Of a DNA stretch of 42,717 nucleotides, positions 1 through 7,829 are shown one piece after another. Under the pieces are notes generated by a model. That model did not search any database. It was not told the DNA's origin and saw only the letters and a program-made list of their open reading frames with translations. Position 1 is the first letter of the stretch. The number at the start of each line of letters is the position of its first letter. The position numbers were made by a program, and so were the translations under genes. This DNA is from an uncultured Candidatus Berkelbacteria bacterium. GTDB taxonomy: Bacteria > Patescibacteriota > UBA1384 > 2-12-FULL-50-11. Location of the stretch: contig CAIMEH010000023.1 in the NCBI GenBank assembly GCA_903839975.1, positions 1 to 42,717 on the forward strand. Reading direction: 5' to 3'.

Positions 1-1208
1 CAATAAAAGATAATATTTTAGTAAAAGGTTGGCAGGCGACCGCCGCTTCGAAGATTCTCGAGGGATTTGTGGCACCGTACGATGCAACTGTAATCAAAAA
101 ACTCCGCGCGGCTGGAGCTAATTTCCTGGGAAAGACCAACCTTGATGAATTTGCCATGGGTTCTTCAACCGAGAACTCGGCCTTTGGGGCGACCAAGAAC
201 CCTTGGGGCAAAGGCTTGGTTCCAGGTGGCTCTAGTGGTGGTTCAGCGGCAGCGGTAGCCGCAGATTTGTGCGACGTTGCCCTTGGTTCGGACACTGGGG
301 GTTCGATTCGTCAGCCAGCCGCCTTCTGTGGCGTAACAGGTTTGAAGCCAACATATGGCAGCGTCTCCAGGTACGGTTTGATCGCCATGGCTTCATCACT
401 CGATGTTATTGGGCCGCTTGCCAGAAAAGCCGAAGACATAGAGCGAGTATTCGCCGTAATTTCAGGTAAAGACGATTTTGACCAAACTACCATAGATTAC
501 AAATACGAACCTGCTAAATTAGATTTCAAAAAAATAAAAATTGGATTGCCAAAAGAACTTTGGGACTTGAAGATTGATCCAGAGATTAAAGCTGCAACAG
601 AATCGTTTCTGGAGTGGCTCAAGGCTAAGGGCGCATCTGTTAAAGAGATATCCTTGCCGTCTTTGCCGTTTGCTTTGCCTGCCTACTATGTTATTCAGCC
701 TGCCGAAGTATCTGCCAACTTATCTCGCTTTGACGGTGTTCGCTACCAAAAAAGTGTTTCGGCTGGGAAATTACTCGATCAGTACAAAAATACCCGAGCA
801 TTATTTGGCCAAGAGACGAAGCGCCGTATTCTATTAGGGACGTTTGCCTTATCGGTTGGCCATTACGATGATTACTACCAGCAGGCAACAAATGTTCGCG
901 AACAGATTGAGCATGAATACGCTGAGGCGTTTAAAGATGTCGATTTAATGATTTCGGCCACCACGCCAACCCTACCGTTTGCCATTGGCGCTAAATCGCA
1001 AGATCCGTTGGCGATGTATCAATCTGACCTATTGACTGTGGCCGTAAACCTAGCTGGCGTACCTGCGATATCTTTACCGATTGGTTTTTCCAAAAATAAC
1101 TTACCAATAGGCGGTCAAATAACCGCCGCCAAGAAGAACGACAACCTGTTGATTGCTATTGCCAAGGAGTATCAAAAAGACACGGATTACCATGAAAGGA
1201 AACCATGA
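1..1208 (+). CDS. gatA: Glutamyl-tRNA(Gln) amidotransferase subunit A (5' truncated by window edge)
   Basis: Frame is open from position 3 (IKDNILVKGWQATAASKILEGFVAPYDA...) into the listed ORF; amidase signature GGSSGGSAAAVAA...GSDTGGSIRQPAAFCG. Confidence 0.95.
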   Translation, partial: IKDNILVKGWQATAASKILEGFVAPYDATVIKKLRAAGANFLGKTNLDEFAMGSSTENSAFGATKNPWGKGLVPGGSSGGSAAAVAADLCDVALGSDTGGSIRQPAAFCGVTGLKPTYGSVSRYGLIAMASSLDVIGPLARKAEDIERVFAVISGKDDFDQTTIDYKYEPAKLDFKKIKIGLPKELWDLKIDPEIKAATESFLEWLKAKGASVKEISLPSLPFALPAYYVIQPAEVSANLSRFDGVRYQKSVSAGKLLDQYKNTRALFGQETKRRILLGTFALSVGHYDDYYQQATNVREQIEHEYAEAFKDVDLMISATTPTLPFAIGAKSQDPLAMYQSDLLTVAVNLAGVPAISLPIGFSKNNLPIGGQITAAKKNDNLLIAIAKEYQKDTDYHERKP

Positions 1209-1423
1209 GTAGAAAAGAACGAGAACGCAAAGAGATGCGACTAGAAGAGATTGCAGCTGAAAAATTGGCTGCCAAGCAGCGACGTGAAGAACGAATGGCG
1301 CCGATTTATAAGGCAACAAAAAAGGCTTTGTTTACGTTCTTTGGCACAGTAGTGCTTCTTGTAATTGGCTACTATGTCAGCGGACATTTACACGAAATTG
1401 GGCAAAAACTTTTACACCGATGA
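1205..1423 (+). CDS. Small single-TM hypothetical protein in the gat operon
   Basis: ATGA overlap with gatA; charged N-terminus then hydrophobic segment FTFFGTVVLLVIGYYV. Confidence 0.65.
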   Translation: MSRKERERKEMRLEEIAAEKLAAKQRREERMAPIYKATKKALFTFFGTVVLLVIGYYVSGHLHEIGQKLLHR

Positions 1424-1809
1424 GCGAATTCTTCAAAAAATTCTTTGGCATAAATCCTCGAATCTCCTTCAAGAAGGTTGATTGGTTAGCCGTTGAAGGC
1501 AAGGTTCGTCAATTAGACATGTTTGCCAATTCAACGGATCAGGCCAGTGCCAAACAGCTAATAATTCAGAGCGATGTTCTGGTGGACTCGATCCTTAAAG
1601 AGGCAGAAGTTCCAGGCAAAACCATGGGTGAGCGCTTGAAAAATCTGCGCGACAAGATGCCACGAACAGCTTATAACGGCCTATGGCAAGCACACATTAA
1701 ACGAAACGAGCTGGTTCATGATGCCGGTAGCTTTGTGGCTGACTGGGAGAAAACTAAGTATTTTGAATCATTTAAGGCTGGGATATCGGCCATTAGGAGC
1801 ATCAGATGA
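1420..1809 (+). CDS. Hypothetical protein with RNELVH (Rx4H, HEPN-like) motif
   Basis: ATGA overlaps with both neighbours; motif HIKRNELVHDAG. Confidence 0.65.
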   Translation: MSEFFKKFFGINPRISFKKVDWLAVEGKVRQLDMFANSTDQASAKQLIIQSDVLVDSILKEAEVPGKTMGERLKNLRDKMPRTAYNGLWQAHIKRNELVHDAGSFVADWEKTKYFESFKAGISAIRSIR

Positions 1810-3170
1810 GTGAGTGGCGATTAACCGTGGGCATGGAAATCCATGTCGAACTTGAAACTAAGACCAAGATGTTCTGTGGTTGCGCCAACGACCCGTTTCA
1901 CTCAGATGCCAACACTAATGTTTGTCCGGTTTGCTACGGTTTGCCAGGTGCGTTGCCGCTGATAAATAAAGAGGCAGTGGCGATGGTAATAAGGTTTGGC
2001 CGAGCAATAAAGGCCGATATCGCGCCAAAAACTTTCTGGGCCCGAAAGAACTATTTTTACCCCGATCTGCCAAAAGGCTACCAGATATCTCAGTCTACTT
2101 TGCCATTAGTTGATGGTGGCCAGATTACAATCGACGGCGAAACTTATCATTTAAATCATGCACACCTTGAAGAAGACGCCGGCAAGCTTTCGCACTCTGC
2201 CGATAAAACTCACTCGTTAGTAGACTACAACAGAGCAGGCGTGCCGCTATTAGAAATCGTAACCGAGCCTGATTTTCACACCGCTGAAGCGGCTAAAAAG
2301 TTCTGCCAGGAGCTACAAAGAATCTTCCGAACTCTAAAAATCTCCAGTGCCGATATGGAAAAAGGCCAAATGCGCTGCGAGGCCAACATCTCGGTTTCAA
2401 AAACTGACGTGCTCGGTACTAAGGTTGAGGTTAAGAATATCGGTTCGTTCCGTATGGTGGAGAAGGCAATTTTATACGAGTACGACCGCCAAATCGAGGC
2501 GTTGGAAGGCGGCGAAAAACTGCGCCAGGAAACCAGAGGTTGGGACGACGTTAAGGGAAAAACCGTTGTTATGCGAACCAAGGAAACTAGTGCTGATTAC
2601 CGTTACTTCCCAGAGCCAGATCTGCCGATGGTGGCCACAAGTTTAGATGCTGTTGAAACGACCCATATTTTGCCTGACGAGCAGCGTGCCAAGTTAGCAG
2701 AGCTTGGTCTGCACAAAGAAGTTATCGGTGCCGTTGTTGATAAAAACGGCTTTGCACTTGTTATGGAGCTGGCCGGTAAGGATAAAGATATGGCAATCGA
2801 AGCCGGAAAACTATTCTTGGCTATCCCTAAGTTTGCCGAATTAGACCAAGAGAATCAGGAAGCTTTACTAAATTTGCGTAAGCAAAACGGCTGGCCAAAA
2901 GATACGGTTGCTGAAATTGTTGAAAAAGCTGTTACCGAAGGCAAATCAATCGAGAAAATCGCCCCTGAATTTGCCCAAAACGAAGATTTGAGTGGTGTGG
3001 TCAAAGACGTAATAAATAAAAACCAGAAACAGGTTGAAGAGTATAAAGCCGGCAAAGAAGTTGTATTCCAGTATTTAGTTGGTCAAGTTATGGCCGCAAC
3101 CAAGGGTCGCGCCAACATCCAACAGGTTCGCGACGAGTTGAAAAAGGCTCTTGGCAATACAAACAGCTAA
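1806..3170 (+). CDS. gatB: Aspartyl/glutamyl-tRNA amidotransferase subunit B
   Basis: GMEIHVELETKTKMFCGC...NTNVCPVCYGLPGALP and full-length GatB features. Confidence 0.96.
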   Translation: MSEWRLTVGMEIHVELETKTKMFCGCANDPFHSDANTNVCPVCYGLPGALPLINKEAVAMVIRFGRAIKADIAPKTFWARKNYFYPDLPKGYQISQSTLPLVDGGQITIDGETYHLNHAHLEEDAGKLSHSADKTHSLVDYNRAGVPLLEIVTEPDFHTAEAAKKFCQELQRIFRTLKISSADMEKGQMRCEANISVSKTDVLGTKVEVKNIGSFRMVEKAILYEYDRQIEALEGGEKLRQETRGWDDVKGKTVVMRTKETSADYRYFPEPDLPMVATSLDAVETTHILPDEQRAKLAELGLHKEVIGAVVDKNGFALVMELAGKDKDMAIEAGKLFLAIPKFAELDQENQEALLNLRKQNGWPKDTVAEIVEKAVTEGKSIEKIAPEFAQNEDLSGVVKDVINKNQKQVEEYKAGKEVVFQYLVGQVMAATKGRANIQQVRDELKKALGNTNS

Positions 3171-3191
3171 AAATGAGGCTAATATAATAAT

Positions 3192-5171
3192 ATGGAAAGA
3201 GAAGGCTCGGATTTTTTGAAGGAGAAATATAATCTGCATAACACTCCAGAAGTCCAGGCAGCGGCTGAGCGAACCAACTACCGGAATGAACAAGCTACTG
3301 AAGAAGGCGAAGATCCGGAAACTATTGGCCAAGATCCAAATTCCAGAATTGAAAACTACCTACATCGTTTCACGGAAATTAACGACCGCGAAGATCGGGA
3401 GAAACGCCAGCGTGGAATCGAAGCACTAAAAAAGGTATTACACAGTAATTTTGTGATTAAGCCCGAAGAAGTCCCTGAATCGGCCTTTATTTTAGAGCAA
3501 AGAATTGCTCGTGAGCTAGGCTATGGTGATGTTGAAATCACAGATGAGTTTCGCGAAAGGAAAACCAACCAGATTATTAGTGATCAAGTAACCAGCTTAG
3601 ATAAGTGGGTTAAATACGTCTCATCTCCCGATGCCCAATATCCGGACTGGGCTAAGTATTGGGCTATGCGTTCAGTGCTGGAGATGGGCAAGCTGCAAAA
3701 GCAAGAAGATGAGAACGGTAAAGTTACCGCCCGTTTTGCCAAGCGTGAAAAAGGCAAGGGCACAACAGCTGCCTTTCCTCTGCTTAACCCCCGAGCCCTA
3801 GCTCTAACTGTCAGTGTCTTAGGTCAGAGGCTAGATGAAAAATCTAAACCAAAAATTGAACGACAAGATGTGCCGAATCAAAGCCTTAAGCTAGTTGACC
3901 CTGACTTCCAAAGTCTACTATCTACTGAAAACTTTTCAAAAATTTATGCCCAATTCTTAATCGAGATGCCTCAGTATTCTGAAGCTGGTCTACAAGAAAC
4001 ACGGGGACGTTGGGTTAAATACGATCAAGGCTCTGATCCGCACCCGCTCGTTGACTCACTCGACGGCTATCCTTTGGAGTGGTGCACGGCTAACCTAGAT
4101 ACCGCCCAAACTCAGTTGGATGAGGGCGATTTCTTTGTTTACTACTCGATTGACGATAATAATGAGGCTAAGATTCCTCGGGCGGCTATCCGTATGCAAG
4201 GCGACTCGATTGCAGAAGTTAGAGGTATCGCCGGCGACCAGAACCTTGATCCTTATATTGCCGAGGTGGTGCGAGGAAAAATGGAGGAATTTCCCGATGG
4301 CAAGGTCTACGAGAGGAAAGCGTATGACATGCAAATGTTGTCGTACATAGAGAAGAAAATCCAGGGCGATCAAGAACTTACTAAGGGCGACTTAACCTTC
4401 CTGTACGAGATAGATAATCCTATACAAGGTTTTGGCTACGAGCGAGATCCTAGAATCACTGAGCTTCGCGCAACTCGTAACACAGATAAGGACATTCTAG
4501 TAGTGTTTGAATGTGAACCGAACCAAATTGCTCGTTCGGTCACCGAAATTAACGAAACAACCAAGGCTTTTGTCGGTAAACTCGAACCAGGAATATTTAC
4601 CAAGATTGCCGAGTTTAATATCGAACATATTTTTACTAAGTTTCCCGAAGGCAAAGTTTCTCTAAGCGAGTTAGAGATTGGCGGCAAAACCAAAGACGAG
4701 CTGGTGGCGGAGATTGAAGAAAAAGGCATGAAAATTTACGACTATGCCAGGGACATGCTCAATAGTCCAGATTTTACCACTCTGGAGAATCCCGAGGAAA
4801 TCAGCCTGGTCAGGTTAAAAGTTGGTGATTTGGGCTTTACCAAGAACCCGACTACTGACGAAATCTATGCTCGAGCCGCCGAACTGGGGCTAGAACTATG
4901 TCCGGCCGAAACCGGCCCGCATCAAAGATTAAAAGATTCAGAGCAGCCATTAGGCGATTATTATCGCATTGCGATGAAACAGCTGACTGTCCGGCACGGC
5001 CGTCCGAACGTCTTCTACGTTTACTCGAACGACGATGGCTTGTGGCTCAACTACCGTTGGGCGAAGCCAGACAGCAAGTGGTTTCTGGGCGGTCAGTTTG
5101 TCTTCCGTCTACGCCAAGTTTCTCCGGATACTGAGGCTCCTAAACCCTTTGTGCCTCAGTCTGAAACTTAA
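3192..5171 (+). CDS. DGR target protein with C-terminal variable (CLec-like) domain
   Basis: 659-aa ORF; C-terminal LCPAETGPHQRL...NVFYVYSNDDGLWLNYRWAKPDSKWFLGGQFVFRLR matches a downstream template repeat except at template adenines. Confidence 0.9.
   Translation: MEREGSDFLKEKYNLHNTPEVQAAAERTNYRNEQATEEGEDPETIGQDPNSRIENYLHRFTEINDREDREKRQRGIEALKKVLHSNFVIKPEEVPESAFILEQRIARELGYGDVEITDEFRERKTNQIISDQVTSLDKWVKYVSSPDAQYPDWAKYWAMRSVLEMGKLQKQEDENGKVTARFAKREKGKGTTAAFPLLNPRALALTVSVLGQRLDEKSKPKIERQDVPNQSLKLVDPDFQSLLSTENFSKIYAQFLIEMPQYSEAGLQETRGRWVKYDQGSDPHPLVDSLDGYPLEWCTANLDTAQTQLDEGDFFVYYSIDDNNEAKIPRAAIRMQGDSIAEVRGIAGDQNLDPYIAEVVRGKMEEFPDGKVYERKAYDMQMLSYIEKKIQGDQELTKGDLTFLYEIDNPIQGFGYERDPRITELRATRNTDKDILVVFECEPNQIARSVTEINETTKAFVGKLEPGIFTKIAEFNIEHIFTKFPEGKVSLSELEIGGKTKDELVAEIEEKGMKIYDYARDMLNSPDFTTLENPEEISLVRLKVGDLGFTKNPTTDEIYARAAELGLELCPAETGPHQRLKDSEQPLGDYYRIAMKQLTVRHGRPNVFYVYSNDDGLWLNYRWAKPDSKWFLGGQFVFRLRQVSPDTEAPKPFVPQSET
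4983..5116 (+). repeat. DGR variable repeat (VR)
   Basis: Aligns at constant offset 480 to 5463-5596; all 17 mismatches are at TR adenines; ends in a 24-nt identical block (5090-5113). Confidence 0.93.
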
Positions 5172-5462
5172 TTTCTTCGATACTTTGACCCTTCGCGGCG
5201 TAGCCGCCGAACGTAATTTTTTGTAAGCTGGTTCTGGATTGGTTGTGTCGAACGGTTACGACTTTTCGAGACCTTTCTGGCGGTTGCCAGTTGAGGGTGC
5301 CAGTGGCCACGGCTCCCGGCAGTGGATTGGTAATTAGTGTACATAAAAAGAGAAACTTGGTGTGGTGTGCTGGTGGATTTTAGATCCCAAATAAGATACA
5401 GCTTAATGCCTTTCGTGAACTGACGAACTGCATGGGCGGTGGTTAAGACGGCACGTTACACA

Positions 5463-5596
5463 CTAACTGACCGGAACGGCAATCCGAACGTCTTCAACGT
5501 TAACTCGAACGACAATGGCTTGTGGCTCAACAACAATTGGGCGAAGCCAGACAACAAGTGGAATCTGGACGGTCAGTTTGTCTTCCGTCTACGAAA
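5463..5596 (+). repeat. DGR template repeat (TR), Asn-codon-rich (AAC/AAT)
   Basis: Near copy of the VR with A at every variable position; no continuing protein family on either side. Confidence 0.93.
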
Positions 5597-5615
5597 GTCT
5601 TTCTTTTCCGTGTCA

Positions 5616-5966
5616 CTAGCTGGCGCGGTTTTTCTTGTCCGGGTTATTGAGGGAGTTTCGCCAACCGCCGAGCATCTTCCCGATTTCGTCTAATTTTAGC
5701 GCAATTTCCTGATATTGGTTTTGAGAAATTAACTTCCCCTCCCAGGCTACTGATATCAGAAATTTCAAAGCATCAAGCTGGATTATGCAAGCCGAAACCC
5801 TGGGCGGTTTTTCACTTTTTTCGCTAAAATAAGCAATATAGATGGCTTCAAGTATGTCTAGAAATTTATTCTCAATTCTCTGGCCGAGTGTATATCTGTT
5901 GTTCTTTGGGATATGAACCGCAATCTTAATCCAAAGCAGATACCCATCTTTTATTCGGCTAACAAT
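5616..5966 (-). CDS. avd: Avd-like DGR accessory protein (four-helix-bundle/S23-like); start codon unresolved, frame open up to ~6023 without ATG/GTG/TTG
   Basis: Manual reverse-strand translation: IVSRIKDGYLLWIKIAVHIPKNNRYTLGQRIENKFLDILEAIYIAYFSEKSEKPPRVSACIIQLDALKFLISVAWEGKLISQNQYQEIALKLDEIGKMLGGWRNSLNNPDKKNRAS*; has the IPKxxRYTLGxRIEN...LD.LKF...EIGKMLGGW pattern of Avd. Not in the ORF track. Confidence 0.85.
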   Translation of the reverse strand: MVSRIKDGYLLWIKIAVHIPKNNRYTLGQRIENKFLDILEAIYIAYFSEKSEKPPRVSACIIQLDALKFLISVAWEGKLISQNQYQEIALKLDEIGKMLGGWRNSLNNPDKKNRAS

Positions 5967-7008
5967 GGAAGCGGATCCGAGAGAGAGAGAGAGAGAGAGA
6001 GAGAGTAGGTGGCTTCGCCATTCTTACAACAATATCACGTCTTTCGAGAATTTACTTATCTCGTGGCAAGAGTTTCTGTGCGGCAAACGCGGGCGAAAAG
6101 ATGTGGCCGAGTTCTCTCTTCGCTTAACAGATAATATTCTAAAACTTCACCATGACCTCGTCGACAAAACTTATCGTCATAGTTCTTATCAGCCATTCAA
6201 GATTAATGACCCAAAACCAAGGGATATTCACAAGGCAACTGTTCGTGATCGGTTAGCTCATCATGCGATTTACCGGATTTTATATCCGTATTTTGATCGG
6301 CAATTTATCTTCGATTCGTATTCGTGTCGAATCGACAAGGGTACTCATAAAGCCATTAATCGTTTTAGAGACTTTGGTTGTAAAGTTTCTCGTAACCACA
6401 CCAGAACAGCTTGGATACTAAAGTGTGATATTCGGAAATTTTTTGCCAATATTGACCATCAAATTCTAAAAAATATCTTAGCTAAACATATTGGTGATGA
6501 CGAAACACGCTGGCTTCTAGGGCAAGTTATTGACAGCTTTTGTACCGAAGGAAAGGTTGGTGTTGGTCTACCGTTGGGTAATTTAACGAGTCAGCTTCTG
6601 GTAAACATTTATATGAACGAGTTCGATCAATTTGTGAAACGAGTTTTAAAAGTTAAGTATTATATTCGGTATGCCGATGATTTTATTGTTTTATCGGCTG
6701 ATAGGGCGGAGCTGGTAACTCTCCAACTAAAAATAGAGAGCTTCTTGACTCAAAGCTTGAAACTGAAACTTCATCCTGACAAAGTTTACATTAAGGCCTT
6801 GGCGTCGGGCGTAGATTTTCTTGGCTGGGTGAATTTTCCCAATTACCGGGTACTAAGAACGGCAACAAAAAGAAGGATGTATAGAAAGATGTTGGCTAAC
6901 CAGAAAGACGGCACTTACCAGTCTTATTTAGGAATAATAAAACACGGCAACTGCGGAAAAATTAGAAAGACACTAGAGGGCCTGGTTGACTCGGCTAGTA
7001 GCCAATAA
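5965..7008 (+). CDS. DGR reverse transcriptase
   Basis: RT motifs LKCDIRKFFANIDH, GLPLGNLTSQLLVNIYMNEFD (DGR-type xGNLTSQ), YIRYADDFIVL; adjacent to TR/VR and avd. Confidence 0.94.
   Translation: MEADPRERERERESRWLRHSYNNITSFENLLISWQEFLCGKRGRKDVAEFSLRLTDNILKLHHDLVDKTYRHSSYQPFKINDPKPRDIHKATVRDRLAHHAIYRILYPYFDRQFIFDSYSCRIDKGTHKAINRFRDFGCKVSRNHTRTAWILKCDIRKFFANIDHQILKNILAKHIGDDETRWLLGQVIDSFCTEGKVGVGLPLGNLTSQLLVNIYMNEFDQFVKRVLKVKYYIRYADDFIVLSADRAELVTLQLKIESFLTQSLKLKLHPDKVYIKALASGVDFLGWVNFPNYRVLRTATKRRMYRKMLANQKDGTYQSYLGIIKHGNCGKIRKTLEGLVDSASSQ
5979..6005. repeat. Dinucleotide simple-sequence repeat (GA)13G
   Basis: gagagagagagagagagagagagagag read directly; encodes RERERERE in the RT frame. Confidence 0.97.
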
Positions 7009-7046
7009 TGGGTAATAGAATTAATTAATTTTGCTATGATAGACTT

Positions 7047-7577
7047 ATGTCGTTTACTTCTTTTGGGGATCAAATCTTCAGCATCTTGAAGCTTGCTTGG
7101 GATAAAGCACCGCAGATAATTTTAACCCTAGTTTTGGGTACCATTCTAATAAAAGTAATCAGTTTGGTAATTGGCGGCGCCATAAGAGTTTCTAGGGCAA
7201 ACGAGGCGATGAAAGGGATCCTCATGACAGTTATTAATATTGCCCTATGGCTATTCTTGTTGGCGGCAATTATGCAACAAGTAGGCCTTACTCAGATAGC
7301 ACTAGCCTTGTCTGGCGGAACAGTTATTCTTGGCTTGGCTATCTCGAGCGGCTCTTCAGCCTTCGTTCAGGATCTGGTGTCAGGCTTATTCTTAGCAGAA
7401 GATCCGGACTTTAAAGTTGGCGATCGCCTAAAAATAGAGGATGTTGAAGGGGTAATCGAACGAATGGACGCCCGCAAAATTCGTTTGCGAGATGATAAGG
7501 GCCTGCTTCATATTTTCCCAAACTCAACTTTCGATAAAGCGGCATGGATAGTAATACAAAAAAGAGTGAGGGGGTAG
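7047..7577 (+). CDS. Small MscS-like mechanosensitive channel domain protein
   Basis: TM segments followed by SSGSSAFVQDLVSGLFLAEDPDFKVGDRLKIEDVEGVIERMDARKIRLRDDKG..HIFPNS. Confidence 0.85.
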   Translation: MSFTSFGDQIFSILKLAWDKAPQIILTLVLGTILIKVISLVIGGAIRVSRANEAMKGILMTVINIALWLFLLAAIMQQVGLTQIALALSGGTVILGLAISSGSSAFVQDLVSGLFLAEDPDFKVGDRLKIEDVEGVIERMDARKIRLRDDKGLLHIFPNSTFDKAAWIVIQKRVRG

Positions 7578-7829
7578 ATGAGCACAGTTGATGTAATTAA
7601 TTATCTTTCAATTACAGTTCTGATAGGGTTTATTATTGCCCTTGGATTCTTGATCTCATTACTATATCGAGCCAATAAACTTGTTTATAAACTCGATCAC
7701 CTGCAAGAAACTTTTAAAAAATTTGTTGAAGAAATTGTGCCAGCAATCGTTAATATCGGTACGGTAACGACCGCCGTACACGGCGTGTTGCGGGCGATGA
7801 CAGATCATAAGAAGGAGAAAAAAGACTAA
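7578..7829 (+). CDS. Small membrane hypothetical protein
   Basis: Starts at the base after the upstream stop; N-terminal TM segment; overlaps next start. Confidence 0.6.
   Translation: MSTVDVINYLSITVLIGFIIALGFLISLLYRANKLVYKLDHLQETFKKFVEEIVPAIVNIGTVTTAVHGVLRAMTDHKKEKKD

Noticed and set aside
5439-5693. 84-aa plus-strand ORF
   Set aside because: It is the DGR template repeat read in the target's frame plus antisense of avd; better explained as TR RNA than as a protein gene.
5965-7008. Retron or group II intron interpretation of the RT
   Set aside because: The xGNLTSQ motif, TR/VR pair with adenine-specific differences and Avd-like neighbour fit a DGR; no maturase/HNH domain or msr-msd structure recognised.
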